NCBI RefSeq assembly: GCF_023515995.1
Contig: NZ_CP097320.1
Location: 2,914,001 to 2,978,000, forward strand
Direction: 5' to 3'
Length of the DNA: 64,000 bases
DNA from: Candidatus Mycobacterium methanotrophicum
GTDB lineage: Bacteria; Actinomycetota; Actinomycetes; Mycobacteriales; Mycobacteriaceae
Part shown: positions 46,186 through 56,000 of the stretch, piece by piece
Layout of the letters: every line of letters begins with the position of its first letter
How positions within the stretch are numbered: the first letter of the stretch is position 1
Position numbers and translations under genes: made by a program
Notes under the pieces: generated by a model
The model's database searches: none
The model's input: only the letters and a program-made list of their open reading frames with translations
Told to the model about the DNA's origin: nothing

Positions 46186-47028
46186 GTGACCGAGAAAGTT
46201 CCCGTCGATCTCAGCGGCGCTGCGCAGACGATGCTGGCGACGCTGTACCTCAAGGCGCTGGACGCCGATTTCGCCCGCCCAGTCCTTGGTGATCGGTACG
46301 CGAGGGAAGCGGTCAGCCGCCTCGACTACGATTTCCGCGAAATTGGCATCACCGCCAGATGGGCCCCGCTGATCACCGTGCGGACAGCCCAGTACGACAT
46401 CTGGGCGCGTCAGTTCCTGGCCGTCCACCACCAGTGCACCGTCATGCATCTCGGGTGCGGTTTGGACAGCCGGGTGTTTCGGCTAGACCCCGGGCCGGAC
46501 GTGCGGTGGTATGACATCGACTATCCGGCCGTCATCGCATTGCGCGAGAAGATCTACCCCGCGCGCCCGCGATATCACCTCCTTGCCAGTTCCGCGACGG
46601 ATCAATCCTGGCTGGACCAGATTCCTGCGGACCGCCCCGTGCTGCTGTTGGCCGAGGGCATCAGCATGTATCTGGCGGACCACGAGGGCGTCGCGCTGCT
46701 GCGCCGCGTCGTCGACCGCTTCCGCTCCGGTGAACTGCAGATCGACTTCTACAACAGGTGGGCAATCAGGTCGCAGAAGATGCACACGTTGGTGCGGCGA
46801 ACCGGGTCGACGCTGCACTGGGCGGTCGATAGCCCGCAGGACATCCTAAGCCAAGTCCCCGGGGTCCGATTGCTGATCGCCGTCACGTTCTTCGATGCCA
46901 GCACGTTTCGTCGCGCATCCGGCGGGTTCCGGTTGCTCAGCGGGCTGGTTGGTGTAGTCCCGCCCGTGCGCACGGCACTGCAATACCATCGCTATGCGTT
47001 CGGACCCGTGACGTGCTCCCCGTCGTGA
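46186..47028 (+). CDS. LCM-family SAM-dependent O-methyltransferase (paralogue of 5366-6199)
   Basis: 280 residues from GTG 46186, chosen by alignment with its paralogue at the TEKVPVDLSGAAQTML start. VMHLGCGLDSRVFRLDPGPD is the SAM loop, WYDIDYPAVIALREK the ribose-binding strand, and VLLLAEGISMYLADHEG the family motif. The C-terminal half (GELQIDFYNRWAIRSQKMH) is also close to the paralogue. It probably O-methylates a small molecule or lipid intermediate; the substrate is not known. It lies directly upstream of the P450 pseudogene on the same strand. Confidence 0.75.
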   Translation: MTEKVPVDLSGAAQTMLATLYLKALDADFARPVLGDRYAREAVSRLDYDFREIGITARWAPLITVRTAQYDIWARQFLAVHHQCTVMHLGCGLDSRVFRLDPGPDVRWYDIDYPAVIALREKIYPARPRYHLLASSATDQSWLDQIPADRPVLLLAEGISMYLADHEGVALLRRVVDRFRSGELQIDFYNRWAIRSQKMHTLVRRTGSTLHWAVDSPQDILSQVPGVRLLIAVTFFDASTFRRASGGFRLLSGLVGVVPPVRTALQYHRYAFGPVTCSPS

Positions 47029-47080
47029 CGAGCGGGCTCGACCTGCCTGCGCGCCTGGGCCGATCCGCCGCGGGTGTGGC

Positions 47081-48207
47081 GTGCCAACGGTTTCGACCAA
47101 CTCGCCAGGACCGCGGACACCGAAGATCGTGCAGGGCATCGCGTTCTTGGCTACAACGCACGGAATGTTTGCTGCCCTGGGCCGACGGTAGGGCCGGGTG
47201 TTTACCGTCAACTTGTCGCTCTTCGGCCAGGCGGTGGTGATCAGCGACCCAGTCTTGGTCAAGGATCTCTTCACCGCCAGCGTCGATCTGATCGAACGCC
47301 CCACCGGGGCAGGCCATCTCGGGGAGGCGTTCGGCACGGGGTCCACGTTCAGCCTTGGCGGCGAGGAGCTTTTGGCACGCCGCAAATTGGTGGTCCCGCC
47401 GTTTCACGGCAAGCGGGTGAGAAGCTACGAGCACATCGTAGAAGACGAGGTGACGCGCGAGATCGCGAACTGGCCGCAGGGCCGCGAGCTCAAAACGCTG
47501 CAGCCGATGATGCGCATGGCCGACACTGCCCTCGACGAGCGCAGCGACGTGCTCGCGCTGCTGGTCCAGGCCCGCTACGACGACGGTGAGCCGATCCCGG
47601 ATCGGCACATCGCCGACGAGTTGCTGACATTGGTGGCCTCCGGTCATGAGACAACGAGCGCAGGATTGGCCTGGAGTGTGGAACGGTTGCGCCGGCATCC
47701 GTCGCTGCTGGCGCGACTGACCGAGGAAGTCGACGCCGGCGGATCTGCGCTGCGGCAGGCCACGATCTGGGAAGTGCTGCGCACCCGGTCGGTTCTCGAA
47801 GGCGCCACGCGGCGCACCAAGAAGCGAATCCGGTTAGGGGACTGGGTGCTTCCGGAAAACACCGCAGTGATATTGAGTATCCGAGTGGCGCATGCCGCAG
47901 AGGAGAGCTTTCCGGACGCGGCGTCGTTCAACCCGGACCGATTCGTCGGCGTCGGCGCCCCGAAGCCCTTCGCCTGGATTCCGTTCGGCGGCGGCGTCAA
48001 CCGTTGTATCGGCTCAGCGCTAGCCAACATGGAACGCTAGCCAACATGGAAATGGATGTCACGTTGCGCACAATGCTGCGCGAATTGCGGTTCGCGCCCA
48101 CCGATGCGCCGGGCGAACGGCGTCACTGGCGCGGTGTGGCGACGGTGCCGGCGCGGGGCGGCCGGGCCGTGGTTTACCGGCGGAGCCCTAAGGTGTCTGG
48201 CCGGTAA
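47081..48207 (+). pseudogene. Cytochrome P450 (CYP135/138-like) with nonsense, deletion and frameshift lesions
   Basis: GTG 47081 gives a P450 N terminus (PGPRTPKIVQGIAFLATTHG). In the following RRxGRVFTVN segment a TAG at 47189-47191 stands where a Tyr codon is expected. The frame then reads well (VISDPVLVKDLFT, PPFHGKRV) until about 47517, where LQPMMRM joins directly to ALDERSDVLALLVQARY, so about 70 residues are missing. The I-helix (LVASGHETTSAGLAW) and heme loop (PFGGGVNRCIGSALAN) are present. A 17-bp tandem duplication at 48018-48051 then shifts the frame and stops translation at 48040. The original C terminus continues in another frame to 48207. Confidence 0.88.
48018..48051. repeat. 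17-bp perfect tandem duplication causing a P450 frameshift
   Basis: CGCTAGCCAACATGGAA occurs at 48018-48034 and 48035-48051. Removing one copy restores a normal P450 ending (SALANMEMDVTLRTMLREL). The duplication therefore looks like a single recent slippage event. Confidence 0.9.
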
Positions 48208-48522
48208 GTTCGTCGGAGGTTGTTACCAGACGCCGCTGGCGCCGAGTCTGCGCTGGTGGCGTCGAGCCTGCGTTCAGCGCTAGCTTTTCCGCGTTGGCGT
48301 CGCCGCCACCGCAGTCTCGGCACCTCAGCGAACAGACCGACGAACGTACGAGCGAGGCCACTTGGACTTAGCCGGTATCGCCGCCGACCGTCAACCGGAC
48401 GTTCGTGGATCTTCCCGCCGCGCCAACCGCTCGGCGCCTACTCGCCGGACGCCCCGCAGTTCGCGAAGATCCGCGCCGAGATCTTCTGCGTGGCATACTC
48501 GCCGGACGTGGCCGTAACTCGC
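48208..48522. other. Gap between P450 and methyltransferase remnants
   Basis: 315 bp. No recognisable gene. A short repeat, TACTCGCCGGACG, occurs twice (about 48438 and 48499). The open frame leading into the methyltransferase remnant has no family match before ATG 48523. Confidence 0.4.
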
Positions 48523-48969
48523 ATGCCCCACCCGGCAAAGTCCATCGGTAACGCCTCATGGTTCAAAAAGGTCATGGTCAAGTACTGGTATCCCTTCTTG
48601 ACCCGCCGGTGGGATGCAGAGGACGTCCTTCTTCTCGACTACGGCTACGAGGAGGATCCGCCGATGGGGCTGCCGCTGGCAGCGTCCGACGAACGCAGCC
48701 GATACGGCATCCAGCTCTACCACCGCACGGCAACACAGGCGGATCTGCGCGGCAAACAGGTGCTGGAGGTCAGCTGCGGCCACGGCGGTGGAGCCTCCTA
48801 CGTTATGCGCACGTTGCGTCCGGCGTCCTACACCGGGCTGGACTTGAACGCAGACGCCATCGCCTTTTGTCGGAAAAGGTACAACCTTGCTGGGCCAGGC
48901 TCGCTGATGTACCGCGAACTGCAGCGCGGGCGGCTTTCGTACCGGATGTACTGCTTCGCCAAGGATTGA
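48523..48969 (+). pseudogene. Rv2952-like phthiotriol methyltransferase with a large internal in-frame deletion
   Basis: ATG 48523 opens 148 residues. [29 protein letters not shown] and [20 protein letters not shown] match Rv2952, and [14 protein letters not shown] and [16 protein letters not shown] are its SAM-binding part. After NLAGPG the sequence jumps to [14 protein letters not shown], which is the Rv2952 C terminus. About 120 of roughly 270 residues are missing, including the substrate-binding half, although the frame is kept. Rv2952 O-methylates phthiotriol and phenolphthiotriol dimycocerosates. An inactive product is expected. Confidence 0.85.
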
Positions 48970-49091
48970 GCGGCGCGCCGCCCCTCGGCGAGTCCCGCGA
49001 CGACTGTCGACGAGCGTCCGCTATGGGAAATCCGGGTCAATTCGGCGGCTCGTAATTCCAGTTGAGTGCTTGGGCCCGTAGAAGTTCGGCG

Positions 49092-50381
49092 TCAATTGAC
49101 GCCGGTTGCGGCCTGCTGCTCGGCGATGGTACCAAGCAGCGAGTGTATTTCCTCGATCGATTTTCCGGGCGCCGGCGCATGCGTGTGGTACTCGACCACC
49201 AATTGCCCCGCGAAGACGTTGCTGAGATACATGTCGATTCCCGCGTTGACAGCGAAGAACAGCTCGTCATGTGTGGCGGTCACTTCCAAACCGGGTGGCA
49301 TTCGAATCGGAGGCACCATACCGCCGTCGGTCAACATGACGATATCGGGCAAGCCGGGCAGGTTCCCTACGTATTGCGGGCTGTAATGCAGCAGCGACTG
49401 CTGCACCACGCCCTCGGCCACGTCCGCCCGAAATGTCTCGACGATGTCCCGAGCCAGGCTTACCACGTCGGTGTTGTGGTCGATCTCGGCAAGATAGGTG
49501 GCCACTCCCAACGGGTTTGTGCACGCGGTGGCAGACAGCGGCGGGGAGAGGATGTAGCGCAAATCGACCGGGTAGACATAGGGCACCGGAATATTCGTTC
49601 TGCCACGCAGTCGCCACTCCGCCAGGAGAAGAACTGCGGACAGTAACCCGTTGAGCCCAACCCGGTGGGCACGACCAAACGCGATCAGATCCTGTGTTTC
49701 GCGCTCGCTCAGCTGACACGCCGCCATCGGGACACGCAGCGGCGAAGCAGGTTTGACGTCGGAGGCGGCACGCCGCGACGGCGGCAGATCGTAAGCGAAC
49801 GCCGCGGGCATGAACCGCTCGAGCCCCGACCGCTGCTGCTTGTGTATACCCCGTTGAGCAAGAACCGCTTCCAGCGGTTGCGGCGCAGGCTGGACCGTGA
49901 CCGGCCCCATTCTTCCGTTGCATACCAGATCGGTGTAATAGGAGAACATCTCCTCGACGAGCCGGAACTCGTGGTGGCCGTCGGCAAGTCCGTGATGGAC
50001 ATAGAGAGTCGGCTGCGGGTCTCCCCCGCGCATGGTCAACCGCAAATGGACCAGCGACTCGCTTTGGTCGAGGCGGACAGCGTGGCTGTCGGCGACCGGG
50101 TCGTCGATCTCTACCACCTCGATTCCCGGGTGCAGGAGATCGTCAACGGCGATCTGATGCCGCCCGTCGGCACTCTGTTCGAGATGACCACCAAGTACCG
50201 GGTGCGCCTCCAGCAGCGCATCGAAGGCGGCCGACAGAGCCTCGGCGTCGATCGGCCCCTGCAGATGCGCGCCGACGCCCACGAAACATTCTGTGTCAGC
50301 GAATATTTCTTCGCTGCGCGACAGGTTTCGAATCACCGACGACGAAAACAACCTAAGACCTCCCGGCGGTCCACGATTCAT
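49092..50381 (-). CDS. papA5: PapA5-like phthiocerol dimycocerosyl transferase (copy 2)
   Basis: 429 residues from ATG 50381, which overlaps the drrC stop by 4 bp (ATGA). The catalytic motif is [29 protein letters not shown] at the N terminus, [35 protein letters not shown] and [20 protein letters not shown] all match PapA5 (422 residues in M. tuberculosis). It should transfer two mycocerosyl chains from Mas onto the phthiocerol diol. Its place after drrABC is the canonical DIM order. In M. tuberculosis mas follows; here a convergent Rv2952-like remnant follows instead. Confidence 0.9.
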   Translation of the reverse strand: MNRGPPGGLRLFSSSVIRNLSRSEEIFADTECFVGVGAHLQGPIDAEALSAAFDALLEAHPVLGGHLEQSADGRHQIAVDDLLHPGIEVVEIDDPVADSHAVRLDQSESLVHLRLTMRGGDPQPTLYVHHGLADGHHEFRLVEEMFSYYTDLVCNGRMGPVTVQPAPQPLEAVLAQRGIHKQQRSGLERFMPAAFAYDLPPSRRAASDVKPASPLRVPMAACQLSERETQDLIAFGRAHRVGLNGLLSAVLLLAEWRLRGRTNIPVPYVYPVDLRYILSPPLSATACTNPLGVATYLAEIDHNTDVVSLARDIVETFRADVAEGVVQQSLLHYSPQYVGNLPGLPDIVMLTDGGMVPPIRMPPGLEVTATHDELFFAVNAGIDMYLSNVFAGQLVVEYHTHAPAPGKSIEEIHSLLGTIAEQQAATGVN

Positions 50382-51241
50382 CCACGGGTGCCGGCCCTTC
50401 GGTATCCGGTAGCCATCGGTATTGCGCACGTGGCGGCGATGCCCGCCGACCACAGCAACATTTTGACCATCGGCGCCAGCACCGGACCATCGAGCGACAG
50501 CCCGCGCATCACGTCGACGGCATAGCTTATCGGCTGATGCGCAACGATTGGCTGAAGCCAGCCTGGGTACTGGTTGACCGGCACAAAGCCGGTGGAAAAG
50601 AACATCAGCACTCCCCAAACGATCTCGGTGGCCTCCACCACGATCGTGTTCGCCGTGTACAAGGCGAGGGTGATGACGGCCATCGTGAATGCCACCCCGA
50701 ACACCGTCGGCACGAACAGCCACGCCACCGAGGCCAGGATCCCTTGCCGGAACCGGAAACCCAGCACCAAGCCGGTGCACATGATGACCGCAGTGGTCAC
50801 CACGATCCGAAGAACATCGGCCGTCAACCTGGACAGCAGCCCCGATGCCCGGTGCACGGGCACGACCCACATTCGGGAAAGCAAGCCGTCGCCGCGTTCA
50901 CGCATCAGGTTGATTCCGCCGACCATCGAGCCCGACATGGCTCCGACCATGGCGATCAGCGGGACGCTGCCATACAGAGCGCTGTGCCCGGTGAGCTGCG
51001 AAACCCCGTTTCCCAAAACGATGTTCACGGTCACTAATAGCGCGACAGGCATGATTAAGGACTCGAGCACGGTCGCAGGATCGCGACGCCACCGAACGAG
51101 TAACCGCACGGTAAGCACCCATGTGTGCGCGACGAGCCGCCACGGTGAGTTTTCGCTACCGTGCCGACGCCCCGCCGGGCGTACATCGCCAAATGCCCAG
51201 AAGGTGTCGGTCCTGTTGTCCTCGGCTGCGATCGACATCAT
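50378..51241 (-). CDS. drrC: DrrC-like ABC-2 transporter permease
   Basis: 287 residues from ATG 51241, overlapping the drrB stop; a second ATG follows immediately at 51238. Six membrane helices are suggested. ABC-2 permease signatures include [31 protein letters not shown] and [16 protein letters not shown], then [10 protein letters not shown] and [20 protein letters not shown]. These match M. tuberculosis DrrC block by block. With DrrA and DrrB it should export DIM-type lipids. Confidence 0.88.
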   Translation of the reverse strand: MMSIAAEDNRTDTFWAFGDVRPAGRRHGSENSPWRLVAHTWVLTVRLLVRWRRDPATVLESLIMPVALLVTVNIVLGNGVSQLTGHSALYGSVPLIAMVGAMSGSMVGGINLMRERGDGLLSRMWVVPVHRASGLLSRLTADVLRIVVTTAVIMCTGLVLGFRFRQGILASVAWLFVPTVFGVAFTMAVITLALYTANTIVVEATEIVWGVLMFFSTGFVPVNQYPGWLQPIVAHQPISYAVDVMRGLSLDGPVLAPMVKMLLWSAGIAATCAIPMATGYRRAGTRG

Positions 51242-52047
51242 CGCCGACTCGAGGAAACGACAACGTGCAGCGGAACCAGAATCACTATGAAGCCCGCCAA
51301 CCAAATAAGCGTTGGCATCATCACAGGCCAGGTCACCATACCGGCCGCCGGCGTGCGGTCGCCTGCTAATGCACGCAGCGCATTGATGAACTGCGATACC
51401 AATTGATCGCGGACGAAGCCTCGAATCCAGGCGGGGAACCGTTCGACCGGTTGCAATCCGACCGACAGCAGACCCAGGACGAGCAACGGCGGCAACAGTA
51501 AGGGCGCGGTGGCCGCCGGATTTTGGTTCGCGACCCCGATCACGTCTCCGAGCAACGCCATGGCCGCGCCGACCACCATCACCAATACACAGAAGCCCGC
51601 GGTGTGCGCCACACCGCCATAGAACCGGAACCCGATGGCATAGCCGCACGCCAGCGAGACCGCCAGCGCGATGCAGCAGCGGTACATGCTGGCTAACATG
51701 CGGGCGGCCAGCGGTGTCAGCGCGGCGATCGGCATGGCTTTGAATCGCCGGTCGATGCCCTGCACCGAGTCGGTCGCCGCCCGCAATGCCGCCGATATGC
51801 CGGCGAACGCGACGGCTACCAGCGCGACGAGTGGCATCAGGTACTGCCCATAGCTACTCGTGCCCTGGGCGAAGGCGCCCATGATCCCTTTGAGCGGAAG
51901 GTAAAAGTCGACCGTGAACATGACCGGCGCGGCCACCTGGGTACCCAGTTCCCCGTTGCGCAGCGTGGGCCGGATTACGCGTGCGGTCAGCACCCAGCAC
52001 TGCTGGACAGTCGACACCGCCGGCCGGGCAGCCGCGATACCGGTCAC
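51238..52047 (-). CDS. drrB: DrrB-like ABC-2 transporter permease
   Basis: 269 residues from ATG 52047 (ATGA overlap with drrA). It has the DrrB blocks LRNGELGTQVAAPVMF, YGQYLMPLVALVAVAFAGIS, LRAATDSVQGIDRRFKAMPI and GYAIGFRFYGG, then FPAWIRGFVRDQLVSQFINA. About six membrane helices are predicted. In M. tuberculosis the corresponding NQPISQF reads with Asn-Gln-Pro; here it is DQLVSQF. It forms the membrane channel with DrrC. Confidence 0.88.
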   Translation of the reverse strand: MTGIAAARPAVSTVQQCWVLTARVIRPTLRNGELGTQVAAPVMFTVDFYLPLKGIMGAFAQGTSSYGQYLMPLVALVAVAFAGISAALRAATDSVQGIDRRFKAMPIAALTPLAARMLASMYRCCIALAVSLACGYAIGFRFYGGVAHTAGFCVLVMVVGAAMALLGDVIGVANQNPAATAPLLLPPLLVLGLLSVGLQPVERFPAWIRGFVRDQLVSQFINALRALAGDRTPAAGMVTWPVMMPTLIWLAGFIVILVPLHVVVSSSRR

Positions 52048-53087
52048 CGCAATATATCCACGTCGATGTGCTCGGTACCGGTGTTGCCCGAGTTCTCCGA
52101 AGGATGGCGACCGGAGGTGAATCTGGGTCTGTCGCCGGTGTTTTCGGTTGTCAGCGTTAGAAACACCTCGTCAAGTGACGGGCGACGCAGAGCGATGTCG
52201 AGCAGCTCAATGTTGGCCTCGCTTAACCGGTTTAGGGCCTGCGCGAGGGTGTTGGGCCCGCCGGCGGCGGGCATCGAGATGCGGTCGGATGCGGTCGTCA
52301 ACGCCGCCCTGTTTCTTTCCGGTAACAGCGAGCCGAGCGCTTCGGCCACCGCGAGAAGATCCTGTGGATGGCGGGGCACGATTTCGCAGTAGGTGGCTCC
52401 GGTTCGCTCCTTGAGTTCGTCGGCCGTTCCCTCGGCGATGATGGCCCCGTGATCGATCACAACGATGCGATCGCTCAGTGCGTCGGCCTCCTCGAGGTAC
52501 TGGGTCGTCAACAACGTGGCGATGCCAGCCTCCTTGCACTCGGAAACCAGTTCCCAGATGCTGCGCCGACTGCGCGGATCCAGCCCGGTCGTGGGTTCGT
52601 CCAAAAACACCACTTCCGGGCGCACCACTAATCCACAGGCGATGTCGATACGTCGGCGCATGCCGCCCGAATATGTACTGACCCTTCGGTTTGCGGCGTC
52701 GACCAAGTCGAATTGGTGGAGAAGCTCGTCGGCCCGCCGCCGGGCCTGCGATTTCCTCAGCCCCTGGAGACGACCGAACATCACCAGGTTTTCCCGGCCG
52801 CTCAGCATGTCATCGAGAGCCACATGCTGGCCGGTGAGCATGATCGACCGCCGCACCCCGGCCGGATCGGACAAAACGTCATGCCCGGCAACTTCCGCGC
52901 GGCCGCGATCTGGCCTCGTCAGCGTTGACAGGATGTCCACCATGGTGGTCTTGCCGGCCCCGTTCGGCCCCAATAGACCAAGCACTTCCCCACGCCGGAT
53001 CTTGAAGCTGATATCCGCCAGCGCGACAACGGGACCGAATGTTTTCCTGATCCCGTTGGCGACCACCGCATTGTCGGTGCTAGCCAT
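52044..53087 (-). CDS. drrA: DrrA-like ABC transporter ATPase
   Basis: 347 residues from ATG 53087, overlapping the ppsE end by 8 bp. Walker A is GLLGPNGAGKTTMVDILSTL, the signature is VSTYSGGMRRRIDIACGL, and Walker B is VVFLDEPTTGLDPRSRR. The H-loop region is uncommon: LLTTQYLEEADALSD has Gln where many ABC proteins have His, as is usual in the DrrA/daunorubicin-type group. The C-terminal DUF4162-like part (LRRPSLDEVFLTLT) is typical of DrrA. It energises DIM export. Confidence 0.92.
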   Translation of the reverse strand: MASTDNAVVANGIRKTFGPVVALADISFKIRRGEVLGLLGPNGAGKTTMVDILSTLTRPDRGRAEVAGHDVLSDPAGVRRSIMLTGQHVALDDMLSGRENLVMFGRLQGLRKSQARRRADELLHQFDLVDAANRRVSTYSGGMRRRIDIACGLVVRPEVVFLDEPTTGLDPRSRRSIWELVSECKEAGIATLLTTQYLEEADALSDRIVVIDHGAIIAEGTADELKERTGATYCEIVPRHPQDLLAVAEALGSLLPERNRAALTTASDRISMPAAGGPNTLAQALNRLSEANIELLDIALRRPSLDEVFLTLTTENTGDRPRFTSGRHPSENSGNTGTEHIDVDILR

Positions 53088-56000
53088 CCGCTTCCCCGCG
53101 ACCGATGTCGCTCGATAGGTCCACTAAGGCTAGTTCCTCGCTGTCGGCGTCCATTTCGTCCTCCGCTAGCGCCTCCCGGGTCAGCTCCATCAACGCATCG
53201 GCGAACTCGCCGGCCAGCGACTGCACGGTGGCCACGTCGACCCTGCGGGTGTCGTACCACCAGTCCAGGTGCAACACGCCGGCCGTGCGGAATACCCGGA
53301 ACTCGATTGCGTGACCGAGGCCGGGAATGGCTTCGCGCACCGGCAATGCGGTGTCGGTGTCCAATCGAACGGCCACGTCTTCGCCCAGCGCCGGCAGGTC
53401 AGGGATCGCGCCAAGGTAGCAGAAATAGACGTCTGCCGGCGCGGTGGCGCCGAGACTACGCGCTGTCGGCGCGTACAGGTAACGCAGCAAACCATAACCG
53501 ATTCCGTAGTGCGGGACGGCATTCAGCGTGCTGTGCACGTCGTCGAGCACTTGCTTGGCGCTGGAATCGTCGCCGGCGGCACAGGTCAGCGCGACCGGGT
53601 AGACGGTGGTGAACCAGCCCACCGTCCGGCGCAGGTCGACGTCGGGTTTGAGTACCGAGCGACCCTCGCCGTTGAGGTCGACGGCGAGGATGCCCTCACC
53701 GACCACCGTGGCAACGGTCCGGCTCAGCGCGGCCAGCAGCATTTCGTCGATGGGTACCTTGAGCCGCCGCCGTGCGTCGTCGATCTCGGTGGTTTCCGCG
53801 ACGGTCAACGCCGACGCAACCCGGGCCAGATCGGTCACGCCCGGGGCTTCGCCGGCGTTGTCGCCGGCCACTTTGAGATTCGCAGCGGTGACGGTCTGCA
53901 GCCAGAAGTCGCGGCTTTCGACGACAGCGGGATGCACGGCCAGTGTCGCGCAGCGCTGGGACCACTCCGCCCATGAGGTAGTGATCGGTTGCAGCGCAAT
54001 CTCTTCACCGGCCAGCCGCTGGCCGAAGGCGGTGAAGACGTCGGTGAGCAAGATGTCACGCGAGGCGTTGTCGGCGGCGAACGCCGGCACGCTGATCGCG
54101 AGGTAGCACGAACCGCCGGCCACGCCACGAACATAGGTGGCGCTCAGCGGCAAGCTGGACAGATCCCGTTCCCGGATCTGCTCGTTGAGGATCCCCAGCA
54201 GCGCTTCGCGCTCCTGCGGGCTTCCCGGCGACACCTCGTCTGGAAGGGAGCGGGTGGCCAGGTCGGCGGGTTCCGCCGGCTCGGCCACAACCTGCTCCCA
54301 GGCGCCCGCCCGTTCGACGATGCGCAGGCGTAACCCGTCGTGGTGATTGCTGACGGCGGTAAGCACCGCGCGGATGTCGTCGACCGCCACGTCGCGCCGA
54401 AGCTGCAGGATCAGCGGGACACGCCACTGGCCGTGTTCGCGCACGCCGTGCTCGAGGAAGTAGGAGATGTTCGGCGGGACTGGTGGATGCGTCACGTCGC
54501 CCGGTGATTGACGCGCCAGCCCGCCGATCGCATAACGGGCGGTCAGCGCTTTGGCGAGTGCGGCGACGGTCTGGTTGTCATAAAGGTCTTGGGGTGTAAG
54601 GTCCAGCCCTTCGTTGGCGGCGGTCATCGCGACGCTGATCGCGACCAGTGAGTCCCCGCCGAGTTCGAAGAAGTTGGCGTTGCGCTCGACAGTGCTCAGG
54701 CCCAGGCACTGCCCCCAAATGCGCTGCAGCGTCGCCTCCATCGGCGACTTGCCGTTTTTGGCCGCGTGGGTGGGCTCGGCAGTCCCGGCTGGGCCCGCGA
54801 CTGCCGCTCCGTTGGTTGCCGCGGCATCCGCCGCCCAGCTTGTCGCGCGATGCTCCACCCAATGCCGTTGCCGTTCGAACGGATAGCCAGGAAGCGTCAC
54901 CAGCCGCGCCGGCTGCCCGCCGCGTAGCGGCGCCCAGTCCACATCGACTCCCGCTGCCCAAAGCTGCCCGAGCGCCAGCAGGAACGCGTCGCGATCGTCG
55001 CGGTTCTGGGCCTGATGGCGCATCAACCGCACCGCGCTGTGTCCGCTGGACCACCTGGTGTGCCGGGTCGCCGACGCGGTGAGCGTGCCGCCAGGGCCGA
55101 CTTCCACCAGGATGCGGTGCGGATCGGCGAGCAACTCGTCGACTTCGTCGGAGAACCGGACCGTCGAGCGCACCTGGCGCGCCCACGTCGCGGGACTGGT
55201 GGCCTCGCTGGCGGCCAGCCAGGTTCCAGTGACGTTCGACAGCAACCGAATGTGGGGGTCGCCGAGCGTCTGACGGGACAGGAAGCCGGTGAATTCGGGA
55301 ATCATCGAATCCATCAACCGCGAGTGGAACGCATGCGACGTGCGAACCCGACGTGCGACGATCCCCTTTTCGGTGAGCCGGTCGCTGAACTGGCGGATGC
55401 TGTCCTCAGTTCCGGCGACGACGCAGCCACCGGGCTCGTTGACCGCGGCGATGTCGACGTCACCGGTCAGGTGCTCGGCCAGGGCATCGGGGCTAAGCGC
55501 CACCGCCACCATCACTCCGCGCGGTGCGGCGTGCATCAAACGGGCCCGCATCGACACCACTTTGACGGCCGTATCGACGTCGAAGACGCCGGCCATGGTT
55601 GCGGCCACATACTCCCCGATGCTGTGCCCGGCCATCGCCGCCGGCCGAACACCGTAGCTCTCCACCAGCTTGGCCAGCGCATACTCGACGGTGAAGAGTG
55701 CGGGCTGGGTGCGGTCGGTGCGCTCCAGATTGCGCGCGGCGCCTTCGAAGATCTCCGCGCGCAGGTCGACGCCCAGCTCGTCACCGAAGCCCGCGGCGCA
55801 CCGATCGAAGTGCTCGGCGAACACCGGCTCGCAGTCGTAGAGTCCGCGCGCCATCCCGATGTGCTGAGCGCCCTGACCCGGAAACAGGAAAACGACGCGC
55901 TCCGAATTGTCGCCGGTCGCTGCGAATTCGCCGACGAACACGTTGTCGTGCTCGGCAGCCTCCAACACCGCCGTCGCGTCCTGTTGGTCTTTGACGACGG

